Shown here in pieces: positions 1 through 10,738 of a DNA stretch of 64,000 nt. Source of the stretch: Hanleya hanleyi (taxonomy: Eukaryota; Mollusca; Polyplacophora; Lepidopleurida; Hanleyidae). The DNA lies in contig JAVTVY010017304.1 in the NCBI GenBank assembly GCA_036873755.1, positions 1 to 64,000 on the forward strand, in the 5' to 3' direction. The position numbers and the translations under genes are program-made. The notes below the pieces were generated by a model. It was given only the letters and a program-made list of their open reading frames with translations. It ran no database searches and was not told the DNA's origin. The first letter of the stretch is position 1. The number at the start of each line of letters is the position of its first letter.

Positions 1-681
1 AGTACCTGTCAAAATACGACTAGTGCGCGCAACGCCTGCGTTTACCTGTATGGCCCCGAGTGAGGACCTCGAGTTTAACATTGTCACCCAAGAGGCCAGT
101 CTGTTTGTACGCAAAGTGAAACCGAGCCCAGGTGTGACAGTTGGGGCACATCAGAGCCTTGGAGAAAAAACCACCCCAGTACCCGATTCGACGAGTACAG
201 ACCACGGTCTTTTCCGTCCCTAAAGGGAATATGATTGTCAATCAAGAAAACCTGTTCCTGGGGGATTTGCCCAGTTATAATGGGACTTGTCACGAGGAAT
301 CCGTTCAACCTAAAAGCGTTCAACATCAATTTCGTGGCCCTGCATGTGGATGGCCAACAGGTACCGGCACGCCCCTTACAAGCTAACTTCGGAACGGCCA
401 ATTACATCAGGAGCTATTTGAACCTCTTCACAGCAACTGGCCAAATCAACCAAGATGAGGGAAATATGATCGGTCGAGACAATTTCGGCAAGGATACACA
501 TTGTTCTGTTTCGATCTGACCCCCACCTCAGACAACGATCATCAACTGAGTCTCGTCAAGAAAGGCAACTTACGCTTGGAGCTGCATTTCGGGACACCTT
601 TACCGAAAACCATCAATGTGATTTGCTACGCTGAGTTTGACAACATTATTCAAATCGATAAAAGCCGTAACGTCCTGTAAC
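1..681 (+). pseudogene. Polinton/Maverick capsid-family protein (F54H12.2-like), frameshifted and 5' truncated
   Basis: Three reading frames in succession carry one continuous protein similarity. The frames are about 23-140 (segment with SLFVRKVK), about 141-285 (segment with PPQYPIRRV and VPKGN) and about 285-500 (segment with NPFNLKAFNINFVALHVDG). A further shift near 500 leads to FDLTPTSDNDHQLSLVKKG, LRLELHFGTPLPKTINVICY and EFDNIIQIDKSRNVL, ending at TAA 679-681. These motifs match my recollection of the proteins annotated as F54H12.2-like in many invertebrate genomes, which sit in Polinton-type elements next to an adenain-like protease. The role as a virion-type capsid protein is established for related Polinton proteins only by inference. 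At least three frameshifts make this copy dead. The 5' part lies outside the window. The protease remnant 400 bp downstream, on the same strand, supports the assignment. Confidence 0.72.
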
Positions 682-683
682 GT

Positions 684-1092
684 CCGTAACGTCGACATCG
701 GGCATTACAGACTAGTCTTTTGTGTTAAATGCCGTCATTTACATCTGACGACGATACAGCTCACCAATCTCCAATGTACGAGTTGTCACAGCGAAACAGC
801 TCACCAATTACCAGTATACGAGTTGTCAGAGCATTTCCATCATAGCTCTCTAGATTTGTATCTAATACTGCTTATGCCGGTGCTAGGGGCCGTGTGGTCA
901 TATCATCCAAGTTGTCACATGAACAGGTACAATAAAAGCGTACCTGAGATACAACACATACCACGAATCGTTAGATTCTTGGTGTGTGCTTTAGAATAGG
1001 TTAACCAGAAAATTATTCTGTGAAGTCATGTGACGCAGTCAGTATGTCGGCACCTCTTCCCACTTCCCTTATATGTGTTGTAATTTGCCACC
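684..1092. repeat. Arm of a distant inverted repeat (partner 18975-19390)
   Basis: Reading this block on the opposite strand gives the sequence at about 18975-19390 with modest divergence. The shared text includes the two 'caactcgta.actgg' segments, the ctaggggccgtgtggtcata segment, and the pair acttcccttatatg / catataagggaagt. On the minus strand the block ends in TATAAGGGAAG, a TATA-like box. Part of the block (ctaggggccgt ... atgaaca.. acaat.aaagcgt ... gagatac) also matches the 3' tail of the Penelope copies in this window. It separates the capsid and protease remnants. I see no ORF here that survives comparison between the copies. Confidence 0.75.
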
Positions 1093-1096
1093 TAAC

Positions 1097-1568
1097 ATGG
1101 ATACAGACCAGATACGCACCGTGCTGGAGAATGACCCAGGGACACGCATGATCTTTCAAGGAGTGTTCGCCCGAGATGTGTTCCCATTAGACCGTGTGTA
1201 TCCTGCTGCTTACGTCCTGAATACAGACCCGATGAATCGGCCCGGTCAACACTGGGTGGCCGTGTACTTGACAGAAGAGCAGGGCGAATACTTTGACCCG
1301 TACGGCACCACCCCTCCATCCCGATTTAACAGACTTCATGGATCAAGGCACAGAGACGTGGTGTTGGAACACCAAAACGTTGCGAAGCCTGACCAGTAGT
1401 GTGTGCGGACAATATTGCTTGTTTTACCTGTACCATCGATGTCGGGGACATTCCATGCAAACGATCGTCCACATGTTTGACGAGTACCCCAAGGCCGAGG
1501 ACCGAGATGTACTCGTATATGACTGGGCTGCCGTTCATTTCAATGTAAAAGTCCCGTTCTGGGCTTAA
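1097..1568 (+). pseudogene. Adenain-like cysteine protease of a Polinton-type element, one frameshift
   Basis: The reading frame from ATG 1097 begins MDTDQIRTVL and holds RPGQHWVAVYLTEEQGEYFDPYG, the histidine and acidic part of the adenovirus-type (C5) protease catalytic site. Near 1310-1330 the frame shifts by one base. The second frame (to TAA 1566-1568) carries SSVCGQYCLFYLYHRCRGHS, whose C-G-x-Y-C resembles the cysteine-nucleophile segment of the family. The total of about 155 codons is somewhat short of the roughly 200-residue adenovirus enzyme. In adenoviruses and probably in Polintons the protease matures capsid proteins. It lies 3' of the capsid-family remnant on the same strand. All catalytic segments are visible but the frameshift makes the copy nonfunctional unless the base call is wrong. 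Confidence 0.8.
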
Positions 1569-1644
1569 ATTTTTCCACGTAAAGCCCCCTGTTCCGGGCT
1601 TCAGTTTTTTCACGTGGTTGTTCTCACGTTGTTGTTGTTCACTG

Positions 1645-1650
1645 AATAAA
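1645..1650 (+). terminator. Polyadenylation signal of the protease remnant
   Basis: AATAAA lies 77 bp after the protease stop, just after a GTTGTTGTTGTTC run. The segment between carries a near-perfect direct repeat of GGGCTT..(A/T-rich)..CACGT. The same GTTGTT plus AATAAA arrangement closes the zinc-finger genes near 26270 and 29672. Confidence 0.55.
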
Positions 1651-1689
1651 AAAAATGAGATCTCAAAACTCTGTGTTGCGTGTTTTCTG

Positions 1690-2240
1690 TGTGAGCATAA
1701 ATGCCCAATGTGGGACATGCGGGGATTCAGTTCATGAATGGGCTTAGAAAAATAGCCAATCAGTGGCCTAGGATGGGATCAAATATAATCCATCAATGCC
1801 TAGAAAACAATGCAAGAGCACTGCAGTAAAATAGAGAGCCAATGAAATCAGCCCACAGACCAAGTACATGTTTTGGTCTAGGTTAAGAGTGGACATTCCA
1901 GCACAAAAATGTTGACGAGAAGTTACAAGTTACAATAGCAACAGGTGGAGTGAAGTGAGATTCGAGGTGTGGGTAAAGACCAGGAAGACGGCGAGTGGAG
2001 ACTCGTCCAACACCTATAGATTAAGTTTATTATATTTATTAAGATTTTTTCGTGCCAATACGGTTCTGTGGAAAACTGAGGGTTCCCCACTGGCCATTTC
2101 ACATAGGGAAATAGATGGTAATATTGTCGGAGACCCTCCTCTATACATGGATGCTTCGGAAGAATGGATAAACGCTAGGCTAAGGAAAAATTGGAACTAT
2201 TCTGTGTTCGGAGGTAGTTTTAGTGAACTAGGAAGTGACG
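1690..2240. other. No gene seen between Polinton remnants and satellite
   Basis: Unique-looking sequence with no ORF over about 140 codons. The short open frames have no recognisable domain, and no terminal inverted repeat of the Polinton could be placed here. Confidence 0.5.
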
Positions 2241-2244
2241 TCAC

Positions 2245-3497
2245 ACACACTTGCGCAGAACCCGCACCACCAAACCTCAACCATGGACCCATATGGGGTT
2301 TAGTACACCAAACACACGCCCATGTGTATATTTCTATACTACGACCAGACTGCGCATGCGCAGACTCTTGAACACGGACAAACCCCGGCTGCCCCTTCAC
2401 GAGAGCTTCAAAATAAGACCTCATACAACTCCATCGGACCCATAGTAGCCCACCTAGACCCGAAAACGTCTATTTCCGTACCCTTTTCCCATAATTCCCT
2501 GTCTGCGCTAGTCCAGGCGGATGCTCCCCCACATAGGCTTCACATGGATACCTCATACGGCTCCATCGGCCCACTAGGGGCTCCCCTAGATCCCAAAACG
2601 TCTATTTTCATACCCTTGGTCTACTGCGCATGCGCAGAATGACGTCAGTTCCACGTGTCACCTATCCCGTCGGATGCGCCTTCACGACTGCTTCACATGG
2701 ATACCTCATACGACTCCATAGGGCCCATAGTGGCCCATGTCGACCCCAAAACGTCTATTTGCATACCCTTTTCCCACAATTCACTGTCTGCGCATGCGCA
2801 CAATGTTGACAACGACCGAGACACTAGTCCAGGCAGATGCCCCCTCACATATGCTTCACATTGATACCTCACTTGACCCCATCGGACCAATAGGGGCTTA
2901 CCTAGATACCAAAACGTCTATCTCCATCCCCTTTTCCCACAATTCCCTGTGTGCGCATGCGCAGAATGGTGACAACGGCCGAGACTATAGTCCAGGTGGA
3001 TGCTCCTTTACGAATGCTTCACCTTGATACCTCATACAACTCCATAGGATCACTAGTGGCCCACCCAGACCCCAAAACGTATATTTCCAGACCCTTTTCG
3101 CACAATTCCCTGTTTGAGCATGGGCAGAGTGTTGACAACGCCCGAGCCACTAGTTCAGGCGGATGCCCCCTCACATAGGCTTCACAGTGATACCTCATAC
3201 GACTCTATCGGCCCATTACGGGCTCCCCTAGATCCCAAAACGTCTATTCCCATACACTTGGTCTACCGCGCATGCGCAGAATGACGATATTCCAACCCCA
3301 CACCCACCCCATCGGATGCCGCCTCACATAGGCTTCACATTGATACCTCACTCAACTCCATCGGACCATTAGTGGCTGCCCTAGACCCCAAAACGTATAT
3401 TTCCATACCCTTGGTCCACCGCGCATGCGCAGAATGACGCTATTTCAACCCTACACCCAGCCCATCAGATGCCCTTCACGAATGCTTCACTTTGATA
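2245..3497. repeat. Degenerate satellite, about 150-170 bp units with TGCGCATGCGCA palindromes
   Basis: Seven to eight units share, in order: 'cttcac.ttgatacctca', 'ctccat.gg.cc.at', 'ctagac.cc.aaaacgt.tatttcc', 'ttttcccacaattccctg', then (T)GCGCATGCGCA and 'gatgccc'. The units run to the transposon at 3498 and resume at 7671. One related unit occurs at 31300-31450, and another, reverse complemented, near 24490-24650. Short ORFs here (about 2322-3178) are only the repeat read in several frames. The first unit starts with TGACGTCA near 2236. Confidence 0.85.
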
Positions 3498-4505
3498 CAG
3501 GGGTAAAAGCGTTCGGTGTCCGATTATTTTCGTTTAGTTTGACCTAACGAAACGCGAACGAAACGAAATGTAAACGCGTTTCAAACGTTTACGAAACGAT
3601 TATAGGAAACGAAACGCTTTCAATATCGCTTAATTTTTATTTTATCAAAACGCGTTTCCCTCGTCAAACGCGTTTGCTCTGATCGAAACGCGTTTATAAA
3701 CGCGTTTCTCTTTTCGTTCAACTCGTACAAATTTGTGTTTTTACCTGCGGCACGCAGGTCTACGGGAGGCTCGCGTTGTTGTTGTTCTTCTTGTTGTTCT
3801 TCTTGTGACTTTTTGAAATGCGCATGCGCTAAGAGAGTGGGATCTCTGCCACACTTTTCTTTTCAACCTCCGATCTCACATGAAACCACTGTCTTCAAGC
3901 GCGTTTGAATTCATTTGCAACTATATTCGGTGGAATGAATTATTGCTTCGTTGATTTCCGTTCAGACTTCAATTCTCTTAAGTCAGTCGCTTTAAAGCTG
4001 TCGGTCGTCACATCAGTCACTGTCTTCAGATATTACCATTTTCATTGAACAGTATGCAGATGTATACACAATTGATTTCTTATATATCAAAGAAGATGAG
4101 CCGCAACCTTGTCGGTGGTTCAGCTAATTTGCATACAGTCCCAGGCGACTGTCTTAGAAAGTAGAAAAATAAGTTCACTACTTCTAGTAATCGTTTTATC
4201 TACCCAATCTAGATAAAACACAAATTGGCGAAGAAGCATAACAAGTAACGCATTATCATTATGATTAACATTGAATAATACTTGGTATCAAATTATAGAT
4301 CATGCATCATAAAAACAAACGCAACAATTACGTTTCAGAAGTAAGCGGAACAACTCAGCAACTTTCACCGAATAAAGATGTTTAACTTTACCCCCAAGCA
4401 ATTCGCATATATGGAAATATGTTTTGAAAGGAAGAATAACTTAACCCTCTGTGGGAATCGAAACAATGACCCTCCAATCCCTGGACTTGCACTTAATGGC
4501 TTAGC

Positions 4506-5545
4506 TATACCGACTCATTGATAATACTCAAAACTGACTTTATGCGCAAACGGTTTTATAATACATAAATGACTATGTACTATTTAATGAGTCCGACAAC
4601 CCTATGCGCGAACAGTACATCATAGTTATATTGTGTACTTTCGGTTACAAGCATGAAATTTGGCACATAGCTATTTCGAATGATCCTCTTTCGGAACCAG
4701 TCCCTCTATCCTCATTCTCGCAAGCCAGGGTCTTGCTTCGCTGGTATTGATGTTCTCGTCCTCTTCCGCACTCATAATCCCTTTAGAATTGCATTAATCA
4801 CTTCCGTAAAATCAATACTTATGTGTATCAGCAGACAACGGGCAGAAACATGTTGCATTTGACATCATTCTCTCAAGTCAGAGCCCATTTCTGCTAGAAC
4901 TTACTGGTTCTACACTTCACAATTTACGTCACTTTGTCAATCAGTTTTACGAATGAAATTACGTCATATATTAGCAGATACTGACCATAAAAGCGATCTA
5001 TTTGACCTCGTTGTCAATGTCTTATCTATACCGACTCATTGATAATACTCAAAACTGACTTTATGCGCAAACGGTTTTATAATACATAAATGACTATGTA
5101 GTACTTAATGAGTCCGACAACCCTATGCGCGAACAGTACATCATAGTTATATTGTGTACTTTCGGTTACAAGCATGAAATTTGGCACATAGCTATTTCGA
5201 ATGATCCTCTTTCGGAACACAGTCCCTCTATCCTCATTCTCGCAAGCCAGGGCCTTGCTTCGCTAGTATTGATGTTCTCGTCCTCTTCCGCACCCATAAT
5301 CCCTTTAGAATTGCATTAATCACTTCCGTAAAATCAATACTTATTTGTATCAGCAGACAACGGGCAGAAACATGTTGCATTTGACATCATTCTCTCAAGT
5401 CAGAGCCCATTTCTGCTAGAACTTACTGGTTCTTCACTTCACAATTTACGTTACTTTGTCAATCAGTTTTACGAATGAAATTACGTCATATATTAGCAGA
5501 TACTGACCATAAAAGCGATCTATTTGATCTCGTTGTCAAAAGCTA
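4506..5545. repeat. 521-bp tandem duplication inside the transposon
   Basis: Sequence from 4506 (TATACCGACTCATTGATAAT) recurs at 5027 with only scattered substitutions, and the two copies abut. Both end in 'tctatttga.ctcgttgtcaa'. The near identity means the duplication is much younger than the degenerate satellites around it. No coding capacity is evident. Confidence 0.9.
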
Positions 5546-6784
5546 GGACCTTGATTTCCTTGAGAGTTTTTTTTATTTATTTTGATACCTTTCATATTGA
5601 CTTGGAAGTCATTTTCGCGAATGCAATAATTTGATGTACCAAAAGATAATAACAAGAATTCGACATGATTCTCTTATACACACAGACCTTGTTTAGTGAA
5701 CTAACCCTGAAATTTCGCACTTAAATCACCTCCCGAATGACTTAATGCCAAACATATTCGCGAATTGATTATAGGGCGATATCCATAGATACTGACAAGA
5801 AATGTTTCTTATTTGCAGAATTTGGCTTAAAAAAAAAATTAATAAAATTATCAACCTTCGAAAAGGCTTGACCAAACATGTCGGATGAGGTGATATCTCC
5901 TAAGGATGAAATAGGTAATCATTTGTATAGAAGGAGCAAACCATGTATTGATATTGGCTTGCTGCATGGAAAAGAGTGTCAAGGTACCGTATTTAGTTTG
6001 CAGATGATAACGCACATAAATGCAGAAACTTAATTTATTATTCTAATCGAATATCAAGACTGTCACAGGCCTCAATTTGAATCGTGAAAAATGTCATTAT
6101 GCCTCTTGAACAGTTCGATAAAGCCTTCAACCCCATTCCATAGTTTCACAGATCAAAGTGATAGACCTGATAATAAATTCATTGAAAATTAACTTTGACG
6201 GAAATATAAATTTTCCATTTTGCTCGGCAAAGTAAGCGAGAAGGGAGACTGAAGAGCGTAGATGTTCGCGCTATGACTAAATCCTTGAAATTTGTTTGGA
6301 TTTCCAAATATTTGAAAGCCTTTTTGATTTGCAAAAATCAACGGCTGAACGGAATGTTTTGAAACTTGGAATTCACGATACTTGTACCAAGACATTGCCA
6401 AAGCGATTATTGTGACTTCGTCTGTCAATTCAGTATAGACGGCACGGACCAGTCAACATCGTCGGATTTTGAACGAGGAAAGCGAATATATATATATTGT
6501 GTCAAATCTATTAGTCAATTCCTGCAATTGTGGGTTAGAAGTTGAAAATTACTTCCCTTGGCATGAAGACACTTGCAGATGGCGCTTTTTTTCTACAATT
6601 ACCACTACCTCCGCTGATATGTCTTTCACTGTATTATTGCCACTGCCGCAGGTTTTGACTACAATGTAGTCATTTCTCACTTGTTATTTTGCAAACCAGG
6701 CCTTGAAGCCCACGTGTCGGGGCTTTCCTCAGCCGCTATTTGAATCCCTGTGCTATAAATATATGTGGCATAGCCTTTAATATA

Positions 6785-7668
6785 CAAGGATAAAAAGGTT
6801 CTGTGTCCGGTAATTCCTTTCGTTTATAAATTGCGCTAAGCTTAAATCTTTTCGTTCACCAAGCGAACCAATATATGTCTTCCCTTACCAAGCGAAGTGA
6901 TTAGTCAGGCATGTGATACCGAGCCGAAAAAGCGCTTCGTCTGACCTTGACTGCATGCAGCTCTTGATCAACACTCAGTCGCCGAACCGTTGTACAAAGA
7001 AAAAAACCCAGACCAAATAGTATTCTCGCCCGTCGAAGCAACCGTGGTGTGGACGGTAATGCTTATTTAACAACAACAACAACAATAAAACGCGTTACGA
7101 AACGCGTTTCCAAAACGCGTTTCGAAACGCGTTTTCAAAACGCAAGCTCAAATCTTTTCGTTCACTAAGCGAAACAATATTTGTCTTCCCGTACCAAGCG
7201 AAATGAATAGTCAGGCGTGTGATACGAACCGAAAAAGCGTCCGCCTGACCATGACTCCATGCGGCTTTTGATCAACACTCAGTCGTCGAACCATTGCACA
7301 AATAAAGAAAAACAGACCAAATAGTATTCTCGCCCGACAAAGCAACCGTGGTGTGGACGGTGATGCTTATTTAACAACAACAACAACAACGAAAAAACGC
7401 GTTCCGAAACGCGTTTCCAAAACGGGTTTCGAAACGGGTTTCCAAAACGCGTTTCAAACGCGTTCATAAACGCGTTCGTGAAACGCGTTTTAAGCGAAAC
7501 GAAACGAAAGATAAATGAGCATACCGATGATCAAACGCGTTTGCGAGGTATAAACGCGTTCTTTGAGAAGCAAACGAAACGAATACAAAACGCTATTGAA
7601 ACGCGTTTCAAACGCTAATAGAACGATAATATACGTGAAAAACCGGACACCGAACGCTTTTACCCCTG
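6785..7668. mobile_element. Internal 0.9-kb unit with its own degenerate terminal repeat
   Basis: At 6785 a third, diverged terminal repeat (CAAGGATAAAAAGGTTCTGT, preceded by TA) faces the right end of the large element. The shorter relative has the same inner boundary (32976, then TA). So a 0.88-0.94-kb unit bounded by TIRs lies inside both copies. Between the two ends are two tandem subunits (6840-7140, 7145-7450), each containing AAAT/CTTTTCGTTCAC.AAGCGAA, a CAACAACAAC run and AAACGCGTTT arrays. Confidence 0.75.
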
Positions 7669-7670
7669 TA

Positions 7671-7900
7671 CCTCACTCGACCCCATCGGACTATGCAGCG
7701 TATTTGAAGTCTGGGGACTACTTTTTCTCCGCGGAAGCTTTTTTCCGCTACCGCATCATCGGCAGACCGCATCACCGCGGAAGAATACATGCCCAGGGCC
7801 CCTTTGCCGGAACTATAGTGACCTGGGGTTACCTCCCCCTAGAAAGGTAACAATTGGAACTCTTCTGTGTTGGGAGGTAGATTTTCTCTCCAATATGCAA
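7671..7900. repeat. Satellite flank shared in inverse with 22085-22330
   Basis: The stretch from TACCTCACTCGACC through CCGCGGAAG, CATGCCCAGGGCCCCTTTG and TAACAATTGGAACTCTTCTGTG is found reverse complemented at 22085-22330. That second copy continues without a break through the transposon target site, giving the empty-site evidence. Confidence 0.85.
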
Positions 7901-8467
7901 ATTTTTGAGGTCATTTAAGTGCAAAGAGGTCAATATGACCTTTTTTCCACTTATACTACTACTGCGGACCATTTTACTCCCCCCCCCCCTCCGCCTCCAG
8001 GTCTGGTATGGTTAAAATGCTGATCGCCATAGATTCTTCTGATAATCTAACCTAACCTCTCAAAGAATTCCCACTAGGGCGCGTTTCATGAATGCATACG
8101 AGAGGAACAGTTTGCGTTCGGGCAGCGTCCGAGGACTAGTATGCAAGGTAGAATAATAATTCTCCTGTACGTCAGAGTCGCATGTTGGGGATATTATTAA
8201 ATCTATTGTCCAAAAACCATAACTCCTCATCCAATATCTTTATATTTCAAGTCCACAGGATACAATTAAAGCGATTCCCACGAAATGGTTCTGGAAATAT
8301 TGCAAATAGGCCCATTTCTTCGAAACAAAACAGTGAAGTAGTAGTATGAAGTGAAATTCGGTACAATTTTGCGCCACATGGCCGCTAGGGGGCGCCATCT
8401 GTCTCGTGACGTCACTTCCGGTTCCGGCCAAGAGACCGGAAATGACCTTTGACCCCGGCTTCCGGTC

Positions 8468-8985
8468 TTCTCAAAGGTCAATGCGATCCAATTTGCTCTC
8501 AAAGGTCAATGCGACCCAATTTGCTCTCAAAGTTCAATGCGACCCTATTTGCTCATAAAGGTCAATGCGACCCAATTTGCTCTCAAAGGTCAATACGACT
8601 CAATTTGCTCTCAAAGGTCAATGTGACCCAATTTGCTCTCAAAGGTCAATACGTCCCAATTTGCTCTCAAAGGTCAATGCGACCCAATTTGCTCTCCAAG
8701 GTCAATGCGACCCAATTTGCTCTCAAAGGTCAATGCGACCCAATTTGCTCTCAAGGGTCAATACGTCCCAATTTGCTCTCAAAGGTCAATGCGACCAAAT
8801 TTGCTCTCAAAGGTCATTGCGACCCAATTTGCTCTCAAAGGTCAATACGTCCCAACTTGCCCTGAAAGTTCAATGCGACCCAATTTGCTCTCAAAGGTCA
8901 ATGCGACCCAATTTGCTCTCAAAGGTCAATACGATCCAATTTGCTCTCAAAGGTCAATACGACCCAATTTGCTCTCAAGGGTGTC
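8468..8985. repeat. 28-bp tandem array, about 18 units, each with AAAGGTCA
   Basis: The unit is TCAAAGGTCAATGCGACC followed by CAATTTGCTC. About 18 head-to-tail copies differ by a few bases (ATGCGACC versus ATACGTCC variants alternate). Because 28 is not a multiple of 3, all three forward frames read as repetitive open frames. These are not genes. There are no spacers, so this is not a CRISPR array. Confidence 0.95.
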
Positions 8986-9170
8986 ATCTTGTAGTTCTCG
9001 TGGTGCAGACCCCTATTTGAGGGATGTCTGCGTCATCTGTGACGTCAATGGTGACGTCATCAGTAGGAGTAGTAGCGAAAGTGGGCATTTTGCGGTGTGA
9101 AGAAAGATGTTTTGGGGTAGAGACGGACCATCCGCGGTCCGAATGCATCGTGTGAAGTGGCATCTTGTAG
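8985..9170. repeat. Single dispersed unit of the TGACGTCA satellite
   Basis: One 178-bp unit (cttgtagttctcg.ggtgcagacccctatttgaggga, GTGACGTCAATGGTGACGTCATC, 'agtagtagcgaaagtgggcatttt', 'gagacggaccatcc') matches the tandem units at 24665-25275 and 30660-31270. Confidence 0.85.
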
Positions 9171-9359
9171 CAACGCCCGCCAATGACAAGCTTAACGCTT
9201 CAACGCCCTGGTGAAATAGCCCAAAAGCTCTGATTTTCTAGATATTCCATGGAATTGTCACTAATTCTTCGAAATGCAGTGACACCCGTCAACGCCCGTC
9301 GTTGTGCCTTAACGCTCTAGCATAACGCCTTGACGCCATGATATAGACCGGATAGAGAA

Positions 9360-9635
9360 CAACAACAAGGATGACAGATGAGAGAACAACAACAACAAGT
9401 TTTTATATAGTTTATTCTCCCCAATGCTACATCATACCCACGCTGGGGGAGCCGCGTTGGGTATGCTTACAATTCGAGAAGACTCTTGTCCAATCAGAGA
9501 CCACCATTTGGCGTTGTATCTGTCATTTTCGTTCTTGCTCGTTAGATATATTCTCGGCTGCTCTTGTCCAATCAGAGACCGCCATTTGGCGCTGTATCTG
9601 TCATTTTCGTTCTTGCCAAGTGCCCCCCCCCCCAC
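9360..9635. repeat. Repeat with CCAATCAGAG boxes shared with both palindrome arms
   Basis: The order AACAACAACAAG, 'tttattctcc', 'acgctgggggagccgcgttgggtatg', then two copies of CTTGTCCAATCAGAG.CCGCCATTTGG matches 26215-26450 on the same strand and 29510-29740 in reverse complement. In the arms this block is the 3' end of the zinc-finger gene, including its polyadenylation signal. Here it stands without the gene. Confidence 0.8.
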
Positions 9636-9699
9636 TGGCGGCCATGTGGTGCAAAATGGTACCGAATTTCACTTCTTACTACTACTCAGTGATGTTCGA

Positions 9700-9932
9700 A
9701 GTAGGGAGGGAATTTGGCTTAATGTCACACTCAAGTTTTTTCACTCATATGGTGACAGTCAGTTTGGTTGGTGGAGGAAGCCGGAGTACCCGGAGAGAAC
9801 CACCGCCCTTCGGCAAGTAACTGACAAACTTTCACACATGGACCAGCTGGGCTCGAACACGTGCCGGTTCAGCGGTGTGAGGCTAGCGGTCACCAGCGAA
9901 GCGCCTTAGACCACTCGGCCACCGAGGGCCAT
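9700..9932 (-). mobile_element. tRNA-derived SINE
   Basis: On the minus strand the element starts at about 9930 with a tRNA-like head. Box A TGGCCGAGTGG (reverse complement 9911-9921) and box B GTTCGAGCCC (reverse complement near 9848-9857) resemble the RNA polymerase III promoter of a leucine/serine-type tRNA. The tail (GTACTCCGGCTTCC..CC..CCAACCAAACTGAC, ending ACATTAAGCCAAATTCCCTCCCT) is a body I recall from mollusc SINEs. The tail end recurs at 58675-58700. Confidence 0.72.
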
Positions 9933-10735
9933 GTTCGAAGTAGAAACTCGGCATACCAAAGAATATCGGCTGACCACAATGTGGTTGCAAACCTTTGTAA
10001 ATTGGAAAAGATTTAATTTGATAGTTTTTGTTTTCACAATAAGTAGCTTTTCATTCTCACTGGCCTTTTTCGAGAATTCGCATCGAGTAATGATACAAGT
10101 TAATAACTTAGTAATCCAACACATTAAAATATCCACACATTAAAACTTCTACAACAAACCGATTTCTCTCAAATAACCTCAGATACAGTCTTTTTTCACC
10201 CGACTAAAATTTCTTCTAAAGTAGCTGCTCGATAAAAAGAATCTCTTACAACCTTAAAATCTATACAGGCGATAAGATTATGTTTCACTGTGAGATCTTC
10301 GTGGCATGGAATACACCCTGTGGCTAGCTCTTTTTAGTAAATATTCGTGAGATAATCGTGTATGGCTGATTCTACATCGCCTGATCATGGCTTGATCGAA
10401 ACGTTTCTGGCAGTGTAGATCAATGTAGCCTAGAATTTTGTGAACTCATAACGTTTGTTGTTCTTACGAAGTAAGCTCTCATTAGCAAATTGTTCGGTAA
10501 TGAGTGAGTCAGTTCATCCGAATCCTTTCTTCGGCAAAATAAGGAGAACCGTTGACATTCGAACTTTGATTTTTGGCATGAACGTGCATTAGGAGATTGT
10601 TACCAGGAAGACCTGAGCTGACCTATTTTTAATGAACATTTGACCTACTTAGTTGACCTATAACATTACTCTTGGACCCCCAAGTCAGCTAGGTGACGTA
10701 TAACATTACGCTTGGACCCCCAAGTCATCTTCCTC
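9933..10735. other. No gene seen
   Basis: AT-rich sequence. A 25-bp segment (gacctataacattac..cttggacccccaagtca) is repeated at about 10655 and 10692. No ORF of note. Confidence 0.5.
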
Positions 10736-10738
10736 GCC

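Larger units (their letters stand above)
3498..7668. mobile_element. 4.17-kb TIR DNA transposon, TA target duplication, non-autonomous
   Basis: The left end CAGGGGTAAAAGCGTTCGGT is repeated in inverse at the right end (ACCGAACGCTTTTACCCCTG). TA flanks both ends (3496-3497, 7669-7670). The disrupted satellite reads 'ctttga' + TA + 'cctcactcgacc', and the same text is uninterrupted in reverse complement around 22315-22335, which is an empty site. Ends are packed with AAACGCGTTT and related palindromes (3530-3720, 7080-7620). No transposase-sized ORF is present in 3740-6690. TA duplication is typical of IS630/Tc1/mariner-type elements, but the family cannot be fixed without a transposase. A shorter relative is at 32035-33356 in the opposite orientation. 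Confidence 0.88.

Noticed and set aside
3490..3530. hAT-type element suggested by CAGGGG ends
   Set aside because: hAT elements make 8-bp duplications. The empty site shows only TA is duplicated here.
8468..8985. CRISPR-like regular array
   Set aside because: Units abut with no unique spacers, and the genome is eukaryotic.
8449..9100. Three overlapping 138-155-codon open frames
   Set aside because: They are the 28-bp tandem repeat read in three frames and share only repeat-derived heptads. No start, domain or codon bias supports them.
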